In this document: in pieces, positions 45,083 to 52,546 of the stretch | Layout of the letters: every line of letters begins with the position of its first letter | Numbering within the stretch: position 1 is the stretch's first letter | Source of the DNA: Leeuwenhoekiella marinoflava DSM 3653 | Lineage (GTDB): Bacteria; Bacteroidota; Bacteroidia; Flavobacteriales; Flavobacteriaceae | Assembly (NCBI RefSeq): GCF_900129005.1 | Contig: NZ_FQUN01000010.1 | Location: 62,001 to 126,000 of the forward strand | Direction of reading: 5' to 3' | Length of the DNA: 64,000 nucleotides | Position numbers and translations under genes: made by a program | The notes under the pieces: model-generated | What the model was told of the DNA's origin: nothing | The model's database searches: none | What the model saw: only the letters and a program-made list of their open reading frames with translations

Positions 45083-45331
45083 ATGCAAGATTGGAGAAAG
45101 GAATATCGCAAAGAATTTGCAAAACATTTGAAGAGGCTAATTGATAATAGCAATTATGATATTGCAACTATTGCTTCAATAGGTGACATAGAAAGTAAAT
45201 CTATTTATAGAATACTTGCTGATGAAAATGAACCAAAAATCACTACTCTTCTACCAATAGCGAAAGGATTAGGGTTACATCCTAAAGACTTATACGACTT
45301 TGACTTTTCATTCGATATTAAAGAAAAATAG
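45083..45331 (+). CDS. Small XRE-family (Cro/CI-type HTH) regulator
   Basis: 82 residues with a Cro/CI-like helix-turn-helix at about 15-65 (DIATIASIGDIESKSIYRIL followed by ITTLLPIAKGLGLHPKDL). It is transcribed away from the sigma-dCas12f operon. The palindrome between them suggests it represses itself and that operon, giving the island a switch. No peptidase or sensor domain is visible. Confidence 0.85.
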   Translation: MQDWRKEYRKEFAKHLKRLIDNSNYDIATIASIGDIESKSIYRILADENEPKITTLLPIAKGLGLHPKDLYDFDFSFDIKEK

Positions 45332-45691
45332 ATAAGACTTTTTAAAGATCAGAAATTCTTCAGTCCCAAGCCATAATACATATTTTATATTCTATTATGA
45401 GCTTTGAGTGGGCCTTTGTCTAGGGATGTTATAATGCTGTATCCCTGTTTTTTAATACAGAATATTCTAGTATAATCCTGATATAATTTTACAGAAAACA
45501 TTCTAAATCCTGAAGTATTTATATATTTTAGTGAGATTAGGGAATTACTTATGCTGGTTTATATAGTAAGGGGTAATATGGTTCTATCAATCGATAAACC
45601 TGAATTAAAGTTCCTGTTATCCCGGAAAATTGATGGGATAATGGATATATTTATCTTTATATAATGAGTTAGCACACATACGAAACAAACT
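45332..45691. other. Non-coding stretch before the cassette-like block
   Basis: No credible ORF in 360 bp. A diverged 60-bp segment at 45532-45592 (TGAGATTAGGGAATT..., GCTGGTTTAT, TATCAAT) recurs at 50135-50194. GTTAGCACAC at 45668-45677 opens the first cassette-like unit. Confidence 0.45.
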
Positions 45692-46126
45692 ATGAGCAAA
45701 AAATTTAACTTTCTGATTTTATTATTATTTGTAGCTTTCACAGCCAATGCGCAAGAAACTACTCTATTCGATAGTCAAGGAAATGCAAGAGCGTATATTG
45801 ACTACGATGATGATGCAACTATCTATTTGTGGAACGGAAAAGCAGTTGCCTTTTTGGAAAATGATGGAGGAGATATGTGTGTTTTCGGATTTAATGGAAA
45901 CTTTTTAGGTTGGTATGAAAACGGAATCGTACGTGATGAAAATGGAGATGCAGTTGGAGCAAGAGACGGAGCAACAAATATGATTACTAATATTGAACCA
46001 ATCAAAAGCATTCAAGAAATTTCACCAATTAGACCAATAACGCCTATAACACCAATTAAACCAATTTTCAGTAATAGTTGGAGTTCGGAATCACTTACCG
46101 AATTCTTATATTCTGGTAAAAATTAA
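45692..46126 (+). CDS. Secreted 4-fold beta-flower-like protein
   Basis: 144 residues with a signal peptide ending AFTANAQ. The mature part repeats a four-bladed pattern: LFDSQGNARAYIDYDDDATI, YLWNGKAVAFLE, VFGFNGNFLGWYENGIV and RDENGDAVGA. This is the signature of small 4-fold beta-flower proteins. A Pro-rich tail (IRPITPITPIKPI) follows. The role is unknown. It lies 5 bp before the TPR gene in the first cassette-like unit. Confidence 0.65.
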   Translation: MSKKFNFLILLLFVAFTANAQETTLFDSQGNARAYIDYDDDATIYLWNGKAVAFLENDGGDMCVFGFNGNFLGWYENGIVRDENGDAVGARDGATNMITNIEPIKSIQEISPIRPITPITPIKPIFSNSWSSESLTEFLYSGKN

Positions 46127-46130
46127 GATT

Positions 46131-47126
46131 ATGAAAAAATTACTATCAATTATTTTTATGCTAATATCTATTGTCGCTTTTGCACAAAACAGATATTCAA
46201 AAGTTACAACATCGAGTTTTAAACCAATGTCATACAGCGAATTATCAAATGTTGCAATGACACTTCAAAAAAGATATAATGAAAATCAAAAATATCTTTA
46301 CGCTATGAAAAATTGGATTTTAGAATTGAAACCACAAATTAAAGAACAAAAATTTATTGATAGACTAAATGGAGAATACTCTGTTTTAACATCAATGGAA
46401 GATGACGATTTAGCTCGTGCTACCAAAGCTTTAAAACAGAGAGAAAATTCAATAAGAGAAGTAATCTCGGAATATAATAGTTGGATTAATCAACAGAATA
46501 GTAACACTACTTCAAATCAAACGACAAATACCACTAACAATGTTGTCACTTCAAAAGAAAACACACCAGAAAACTATCTGCAACTTGCAAGTGAATTTTT
46601 GCAAAAAGAGAACTATCCAAAAGCAATTTCATATTTATCAAGGTATTTAGAAAATGACCCAAAAAACACAAACGTGCTTTTCTATCGAGCAATGGCTAAA
46701 GGACAATTAAATGATAATTATGGAGCTATATCTGATTATGAAAAAATAATTGAAAATAATTCTAACTATCCTATCACAGTTGCAAAATTTGCAACGGTTT
46801 ACAACAACAAAGCTTATGCTCTTGTTAAGTTAAAAAAATATAAAGATGCGTTACCTTTTGTAAATAAAGCTCTGGAAATAGATGAAAAGGAATGGTTTAT
46901 TTGGGACACCAGAGGCGAGATTTATTTCAACATTGGCAAATATGATGATGCAATATCAGATTTAAGTAAAGCTATTAAAATTAAAAAACACGATAATTCA
47001 TATTATTTAAGAGGACTTGCTTATATCAAGAAAGGGAATAAAGAAAAAGGCTGTAAAGATTTATCAAAAGCTGGCGAGTTAGGAAATGGAGATGCCTATG
47101 AGGCAATTAACGAAAATTGTAATTAA
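46131..47126 (+). CDS. Secreted tetratricopeptide-repeat protein
   Basis: 331 residues with a signal peptide ending AFAQN. The N-terminal third is a helical segment with an Asn/Thr-rich linker (about 122-145). At least four TPR units follow (YLQLASEFLQKENYPKAISY, NVLFYRAMAKGQLNDNYGAI, and so on). It should be a periplasmic or extracellular scaffold. The stop overlaps the next gene by 1 bp. Confidence 0.85.
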   Translation: MKKLLSIIFMLISIVAFAQNRYSKVTTSSFKPMSYSELSNVAMTLQKRYNENQKYLYAMKNWILELKPQIKEQKFIDRLNGEYSVLTSMEDDDLARATKALKQRENSIREVISEYNSWINQQNSNTTSNQTTNTTNNVVTSKENTPENYLQLASEFLQKENYPKAISYLSRYLENDPKNTNVLFYRAMAKGQLNDNYGAISDYEKIIENNSNYPITVAKFATVYNNKAYALVKLKKYKDALPFVNKALEIDEKEWFIWDTRGEIYFNIGKYDDAISDLSKAIKIKKHDNSYYLRGLAYIKKGNKEKGCKDLSKAGELGNGDAYEAINENCN

Positions 47127-47392
47127 TGGAACTAAATGAACATCAAATCCAAGATTTAAAACTATCGGATTTAAAACATATTGTTGGAAAAACAATTAAA
47201 ATTACACTTAAAAACCCAATCAAAATAAAAGGTTTAGAGGAAGAACAAAACGAGTTAATTGGCATCGTAAACCAAATTGGTTTGGCGGCAAATGCACCGA
47301 ATTTACCTGTTGACATAAATATTACGATTTCGGGAACAGAAATAACCAAAAACGTTAATATTTTCGGAATGGAAAAACTGGAATGGGAATAA
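47126..47392 (+). CDS. Small protein of unknown function
   Basis: 88 residues, charged, beta-rich with no signal peptide. It overlaps the TPR gene by one base. The pattern (IVGKTIKITLKNPIKIKG ... LPVDINITISG) is not one I recognise. It is the last gene before an attC-like palindrome. Confidence 0.55.
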   Translation: MELNEHQIQDLKLSDLKHIVGKTIKITLKNPIKIKGLEEEQNELIGIVNQIGLAANAPNLPVDINITISGTEITKNVNIFGMEKLEWE

Positions 47393-47396
47393 GTAC

Positions 47397-47598
47397 GTGT
47401 GCTAACAATGTATATAAAACATAGCTATTACAGGCTTTTCGAGAGGTTTGTGTGTATTTGTAAAGACCGCCAAATTTTTAAATTTGGCTTTTAGTAAAAT
47501 AATGATAAAAAGAAAAATTTAAAAATTCGGCTCGTGTATAATCCGAAACGAAAGCGTCTTTTTACACGCTACGTTTCATATACGGAGACGTTACCCAC
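47397..47598 (+). repeat. attC-like imperfect palindrome between cassette-like units
   Basis: GTGTGCTAAC (47397-47406) complements the unit start GTTAGCACAC at 45668. GTTACCCAC at 47590-47598 opens the next unit. In between, GTATATAAAACATAGC (47410-47425) pairs with GCTACGTTTCATATAC (47568-47583), with two symmetric mismatches. Inside, GCCAAATTTTTAAATTT (47469-47485) pairs with AAATTTAAAAATTCGGC (47515-47531). This long hairpin with unpaired bases is how integron attC sites look, although it is longer (about 190 nt) than usual. No IntI is in the window. Confidence 0.55.
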
Positions 47599-47613
47599 AA
47601 GCAAAAATAAATA

Positions 47614-48366
47614 GTGACAAAAAAGAAAATGCAATATGGAATTTGCAGATTATGCAAAACAGAAACGGATTTAAGCTTTGAGCATATTCCACCAAAATCC
47701 GCATTTAATAAAACTACAAGATATTTTTCAGTTCCATTTAAAGAATATACTAAATCAAAAAATTGGCTGAATTACAAACCAAAAGGTAAGGTCAATCAAG
47801 GCGGTTTAGGATATTATTCTCTTTGTGAGAAATGTAACGGATTTTTGAATGATAATTATGTCAGAGCTTATGCGGATTGGGCAAAGTTTGGGATGGCTGC
47901 AATTTCGAAATCTCAAACCAACTATAATGTTTGGTCTGTTTATGATAAAAATCCATTTCGAATATTAAAGCAAATCATTTCGATGTTTATTTCGATGAAT
48001 GATCCTCATTTTTCAAAATCATATCCTGAATTATTAAAATTTGTAAATGAACCTGAATCAAGAAACTTATCTGAACGATATAAAGTCTTTGTTTATTTAA
48101 AAAGTCGTGGACAAATCAGAACAATTAATTGGAGTGCAACAAATTTTTACGGTCAAGTATGTGAATTTGCCTTTTCTCCTTTCGGTTATATATTAAACAT
48201 AGATAATCAAAACGGAATTGACCATTTAACAGAAATTACTGAATGGAAAAATTACACAGATGAAAGAAGTCATGACTTTGATATTGGTCTTTATGATTAC
48301 CCAACTCATCTACCTATTCCAACTCATTATGCTACAAAAGAAGAAATCGAATCAAAACATAACTAA
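47614..48366 (+). CDS. HNH-endonuclease-like protein
   Basis: 250 residues from GTG 47614 (ATG 47629 is an alternative). The N-terminal CRLC, then LSFEHIPPKSAFN and a second pair CEKCNGFLNDNY form an HNH-type zinc-bearing nuclease domain (about 5-80). The C-terminal 170 residues are unassigned. It may be a stand-alone nuclease or a mobile or defence protein. It fills the second cassette-like unit, opened by GTTACCCAC and closed by GTGGGTAA (48374-48381). Confidence 0.65.
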   Translation: MTKKKMQYGICRLCKTETDLSFEHIPPKSAFNKTTRYFSVPFKEYTKSKNWLNYKPKGKVNQGGLGYYSLCEKCNGFLNDNYVRAYADWAKFGMAAISKSQTNYNVWSVYDKNPFRILKQIISMFISMNDPHFSKSYPELLKFVNEPESRNLSERYKVFVYLKSRGQIRTINWSATNFYGQVCEFAFSPFGYILNIDNQNGIDHLTEITEWKNYTDERSHDFDIGLYDYPTHLPIPTHYATKEEIESKHN

Positions 48367-48380
48367 AAAGCCAGTGGGTA

Positions 48381-49021
48381 ATCGAGTAGGCGGCCGTGAG
48401 CGGTAAGCCCACGGTGTACCTCTCACACCAAAATCGTACGGGTCTCGTATACGGCGGTTCGTAAACCATCACACCAAGGCTCTTTTCACCCTTGGACTAT
48501 CCTCTAGTTTAGGCATAGGCTACACAAGTTGTGTTCCTATGCGAATTTTGAAGAGGATTACGTTCGGTCCTTCCCTAATTGTGAGACCTATGCATTTTCG
48601 CTGCAACTCGTTTCCCTTAGGTACTATGACCTCTGCTGACTTCTCCTGTACCAACACGTGGTACTGGAGACTCCCCAGGTAAGAGCATCTTCTTTCCCCC
48701 GATCCCTGCTGTATCTACATTAATGCACTTTTGGTATTCTTTGGGCTTTACAATGATGTGGTGCTTACCCATGCATAAATGCCTCTTTATACGGTTACTG
48801 TTCGTCAATACCGGGTTTTGTAGTCCCGCTTTCTACAGATGTGACCTAAAGGTCACAACCCTTGCGGCTTACTAATGGTTCAAGGCGTTACCCCTGCAAA
48901 TAAGGAACTTGCACCATCTAGATTAATATTTTACCTTTCGGTAAATTAAAAATGCTCATACAGGCACTCACAATCTGTATATTGCATAGCTACCCTTCGG
49001 GATAATTACGAAATCATACAC
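48381..49021 (-). ncRNA. ORF-less, decayed group II intron
   Basis: Read on the minus strand it begins GTGTATG at 49021. It contains domain I elements (GGGGTAACGCCTTGAACC, ATTAGTAAGCCGCAAGGG) and the typical GGAGAAGTCAGCAGAGGTCA block that usually leads into a reverse-transcriptase ORF. The ORF is missing. Domain V-like GAACCGCCGTATACGAGACC and the domain VI end GGCCGCCTACTCGAT are present, but the 3' arm of domain V reads CGTACGATTTTGGT, poorly paired. The intron is about 640 nt, so probably inactive or dependent on help. It lies in the attC-like region after the HNH unit. Boundaries are approximate. Confidence 0.75.
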
Positions 49022-49053
49022 AGGGAACGTTAGCATAAATGTAGAACCAAACA

Positions 49054-49746
49054 ATGAGACTAAATAACAAAGAACTTTTTGAATTCTTTAAATCATTGGA
49101 GATTGAAGTGCTCTATCACGCGAACACGACACTAACATCCATTACTTACATAAATCAAAACGGACTATTATCTCGTGGAGCAATAGAAAACCTTGGACTA
49201 AGCCAAACACATCAAAGTTCTGATAATATTGATAAGGTTCTAGGCGTTTGGAATGACGTTTTTTTAGATACAACGGATTTACATACTTATTTCATTAGAC
49301 AGAATTATTATGGTCCAATATTATTCGAATTTGATGTAAGCTTACTTAATAATACCGAATATGAAATTTGGATAACAAAAAATAATCCTATCTATTGGAA
49401 AAAAGAGACTCCAATTGAAAAAAGATATTTTCAGAGCGTTGCAGAACTCCGCGATAATTGGAAAAAATATTCAAGGCAAAAAATGATGGTGACAATACGA
49501 AATAATTCTAGTCCTATATTATTCGAATCAGTCAGAAGAGTCTTAGTCGATGACCCTCGTGTCACGCTTACAGATGAGAATATTGAATTGTTTAATGAGA
49601 CTGTCAAACTCATAAAAGAAAATGTTCCAGACGGTCACATCCTTAAGGGAAAATTTAAAACTAGAGAGTGTGAATATTGTTGGTGTAGAGACAATTACCT
49701 CAAGCAAGTAAGTGTCACTGATCTAAAAAGACTATTTTTAAACTAA
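49054..49746 (+). CDS. DarT-like (ADP-ribosyltransferase-type) protein, tentative
   Basis: 230 residues. The opening LYHANTTLTSITYINQNGLLSRG resembles the DarT/DUF4433 start (LYHxTxxxNLxSIxxxGLxS, shortened), and GPILFEFDVSLL follows. The full catalytic motif cannot be checked by eye. A C-terminal CEYCWCRDNY may bind zinc. DarT enzymes ADP-ribosylate DNA and are toxins or phage-defence factors, but no DarG-like macrodomain antitoxin is adjacent. The third cassette-like unit starts at GTTAGCAT (49029). Confidence 0.4.
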   Translation: MRLNNKELFEFFKSLEIEVLYHANTTLTSITYINQNGLLSRGAIENLGLSQTHQSSDNIDKVLGVWNDVFLDTTDLHTYFIRQNYYGPILFEFDVSLLNNTEYEIWITKNNPIYWKKETPIEKRYFQSVAELRDNWKKYSRQKMMVTIRNNSSPILFESVRRVLVDDPRVTLTDENIELFNETVKLIKENVPDGHILKGKFKTRECEYCWCRDNYLKQVSVTDLKRLFLN

Positions 49747-49754
49747 ATGATATT

Positions 49755-49985
49755 ATGGAAGAATTATATAAATGCAAAAACTGTCAGACCAACATTGTTA
49801 TCGTTGAAGACAATCTATTTTATTCAGATGAAAAGTCAGAAGTCCAAATTTCATGCCCTGCCTGTGATCATAAATTAGATACTAGACTTACTGATGGATG
49901 GTTTTTTATCCAAACTGAAATAGAATTCAAAAAAGAAAAAGAAATTGAAAGTAAAAAAGAAAGACTCCCATATCCAATGATGTAA
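49755..49985 (+). CDS. Small zinc-ribbon protein
   Basis: 76 residues with CKNC and CPAC pairs about 28 residues apart, a zinc-ribbon. The C-terminal tail is charged (KKEKEIESKKERL). It starts 8 bp after the previous gene, so it may be its partner or inhibitor. No family named. Confidence 0.55.
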   Translation: MEELYKCKNCQTNIVIVEDNLFYSDEKSEVQISCPACDHKLDTRLTDGWFFIQTEIEFKKEKEIESKKERLPYPMM

Positions 49986-50259
49986 AACACTTCTACTAAT
50001 AAAGCTGATAGTCGTTGTATAACTACTCAAATCTTAAACAATTCTTGTTTAAGATTCTATCGCGGTCTTTGCCTAGAAGATCACTACACAGTTGTTTCCT
50101 CAATTTTTAAATACTGAAATGTCTAAACATTTTAATGAGATTAAGGAATTTCGTAAGCTGGTTTATTTTGGAAAGAGTAACTTGGCCTTATCAATTATTT
50201 ATCAGTAAGATAAGTCGTGACTACACCTTTAAAAAATAAAATATTTTTATAAGAAACCT
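49986..50259. other. Non-coding stretch before the dGTPase pair
   Basis: No ORF. The segment 50135-50194 is about three-quarters identical to 45532-45592, so the cassette-like block is bracketed by a diverged direct repeat. Confidence 0.4.
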
Positions 50260-51627
50260 ATGAGCTACAAGAGTAAATGGAAATTAATACTTGATGAAAA
50301 AAGATTTAGAGATAAATCACACACAATAGAAAGTGATGGTAGAAATACTTTTGAGAATGACTATGGTCGACTTATTTCTAGTGCTCCTATACGACGTTTA
50401 CAAGATAAAACTCAAGTATTTCCATTAGAACAAAGTGACTATATAAGAACTAGATTAACACATTCTCTAGAGGTTTCGTATTTAGCTAGTTCAATAGGTC
50501 AAAGTATTGAAAATTACTTGCTAAAAAAAAAGGAATTAGATTTTGATTTAAAAGGAAATTTAAGTTCCTTACTTCGTGTTGCTGGATTAGTTCACGATTT
50601 AGGAAATCCACCTTTTGGGCATTTTGGAGAAGAGGCTATAAAAAAATTCTTTTCAAATTACTTTTCTGAAAACCAAACAACCTTAAGCAAACTTGAAAAA
50701 GCAGATTTTAAAAACTTTGATGGAAATGTTCAGACTTTTAGAATATTATCAAAACTATATTATTTTGGGGATGAGTTTGGTTATAATCTTAATTATTCAA
50801 GTCTTGCATCCATTATCAAATATCCGTCAAATTCTGTAGATGGTAATAAAAAACCAACAACAGAAATTGCCAAAAAGAAATTTGGGTATTTTGTTACAGA
50901 AACAGCAACGTATAAAAAAATAAACGATTACTTAAAATTAGGAAATAGAAGACATCCCGTAGTATATCTTTTAGAATCCGCTGATGACATTGCATATAGT
51001 GCTGCTGACATTGAGGACGGAGTAAAACTTGGAATAATCGGAGTTAAGGATATTGAAGAAATTTTTAGTAAGAAATTAGACAAGAACAAAAAAGATGTTC
51101 TTGAAAATTTAGAATATTTGAAATCAATGTATTCTAAAGCACCAAATGTTGATACCTCATTAATAATCCAAAAATTCAGAATTTTCACGCAAAAAATTAT
51201 GTTAGAAGCTATTGTAAAATGCTTTGAAGAAAATTATGATGATATTATGCAAGGAAAATTAGAAGATGAGATTATAGATATTTCGGACGCTAAAGATATT
51301 AGAAAAGCATATAAAACACTACAATTTAAAGTTTTTGATGAAAAGAGTATTTTAAAGAAAGAAATCGCTGGTTGGGAGGCTATTTATGGTTTACTTGACA
51401 TTTTTGTAAAAGCATCAAAAAGTGATTCTTTTCAGGCTAATGGAAACAATTTAGAAGCTCGTTTATATAAAATCATATCATCTAGTCATAGAAAAGTTTA
51501 TGAAGACATTGAAAATTACTCAAATCCTGAATATAAAAAACTGCAATTAATTGTCGACTTTATAAGCGGTATGACAGATACTTATGCTATTAGATTATTT
51601 CAAGAATTAAAAGGTATTAAAATATAA
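50260..51627 (+). CDS. dGTP triphosphohydrolase-like HD-domain protein
   Basis: 455 residues. RLTHSLEVSYLA (H68) and VHDLGNPPFGHFGEEAI (H112, D113, H121) give the HD metal site of dGTPases, and YLLESADDIAYSAADIEDG carries the last Asp. The start (RLISSAPIRRLQDKTQVFPL) is the family opening. dGTPases hydrolyse dGTP to deoxyguanosine and triphosphate, and some protect against phages by depleting dNTPs. Four bp after it starts a nucleotidyltransferase gene, an unusual partner. Confidence 0.9.
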   Translation: MSYKSKWKLILDEKRFRDKSHTIESDGRNTFENDYGRLISSAPIRRLQDKTQVFPLEQSDYIRTRLTHSLEVSYLASSIGQSIENYLLKKKELDFDLKGNLSSLLRVAGLVHDLGNPPFGHFGEEAIKKFFSNYFSENQTTLSKLEKADFKNFDGNVQTFRILSKLYYFGDEFGYNLNYSSLASIIKYPSNSVDGNKKPTTEIAKKKFGYFVTETATYKKINDYLKLGNRRHPVVYLLESADDIAYSAADIEDGVKLGIIGVKDIEEIFSKKLDKNKKDVLENLEYLKSMYSKAPNVDTSLIIQKFRIFTQKIMLEAIVKCFEENYDDIMQGKLEDEIIDISDAKDIRKAYKTLQFKVFDEKSILKKEIAGWEAIYGLLDIFVKASKSDSFQANGNNLEARLYKIISSSHRKVYEDIENYSNPEYKKLQLIVDFISGMTDTYAIRLFQELKGIKI

Positions 51628-51630
51628 TTA

Positions 51631-52401
51631 GTGGACTACAACGAATTAAAGAGAAAATTCCAATTACATTTTGCTTTAGAACTAAATTCTAAACCAAAAT
51701 TAAAATTTCTTATGTATGATATTTTTGTTTTCGGAAGCGCATATATTGTTGGCGGCTACTTAAGAGACTTTCTTAATTCCATAGCTTCAAGAGACATAGA
51801 TATAATTGTTGATTTAGATAACGAAAAGCTTTTAGAAATAATCCAAAACTCTGAAGTCGAATACACAATAAATAGGCATAAAGGAATAAAATTACATTTT
51901 CCTAATATTACAGTTGATATGTGGAGTATTGAAAACAATTGGGCTTTTAAAAATGAACTTGTAAAATTGAATGATAAAGATAAATTACAAAGTATAGCAA
52001 AAGGATGCTTTTATAATTATGATTCTTTAGTAGTAAACCTTCATTCTTTTAATATGAATATTCAGTACTATTTGAATTTTAAAGCTGAGAAAAAATTAGA
52101 AATTCTTCAGAAATCTCCACTTTACAAAATTTTAAATCCAACTACAGAAGCGAATATTTTAAGAGCTTTTTATTTAAAAAAGATTTATCACATAGACTTT
52201 TCTTCGAATACAAAAAAGTATCTAATTGACAAAATTGGAGAAATTACTGACAAAAGATTAAATCCACTTCTTCAATTAGAGTTAACTAAAGCAAGTTATA
52301 AAAAATATACCTCAAGCCTCTCTGAAAGCGAAATCGAATCTTCGATTCTAGAACTTTACAAAGAAAATAATTTCGATAAGCAAATTTATCTTAAATTATA
52401 A
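51631..52401 (+). CDS. Nucleotidyltransferase (poly(A) polymerase/CCA-adding head fold)
   Basis: 256 residues from a GTG start. YIVGGYLRDFLNSIASRDID (G41, G42, D55, D57) is the polymerase-beta-type NTase signature of the class II CCA-adding/PAP head. The RNA-binding tail of CCA enzymes is shortened, so it may modify RNA or protein instead of repairing tRNA 3' ends. The 3-bp gap to the dGTPase stop shows co-translation. A combined dGTPase-NTase pair on an island is a defence candidate. Confidence 0.75.
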   Translation: MDYNELKRKFQLHFALELNSKPKLKFLMYDIFVFGSAYIVGGYLRDFLNSIASRDIDIIVDLDNEKLLEIIQNSEVEYTINRHKGIKLHFPNITVDMWSIENNWAFKNELVKLNDKDKLQSIAKGCFYNYDSLVVNLHSFNMNIQYYLNFKAEKKLEILQKSPLYKILNPTTEANILRAFYLKKIYHIDFSSNTKKYLIDKIGEITDKRLNPLLQLELTKASYKKYTSSLSESEIESSILELYKENNFDKQIYLKL

Positions 52402-52546
52402 AATACTATTCTAGTATAAATAGACTAAAGTTTCGAAAAAGCCTACGCTAATAAGTAAATAATTCAACACTATATTATTGATTTATCCTTCACCAACTGG
52501 GTGATAAAAATGTATTTTTGTCTTAAATTACAGGTATTATCCAAAA

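Noticed and set aside
45083-45331. XRE protein as the antitoxin of a toxin-antitoxin pair
   Set aside because: No toxin-sized gene is adjacent in the same operon; the divergent sigma gene and palindrome favour a repressor.
48617-48808. Minus-strand ORF of 63 codons
   Set aside because: The sequence (ending RVGTGEVSRGHST) is the translation of group II intron RNA, seen as a spurious ORF in many introns.
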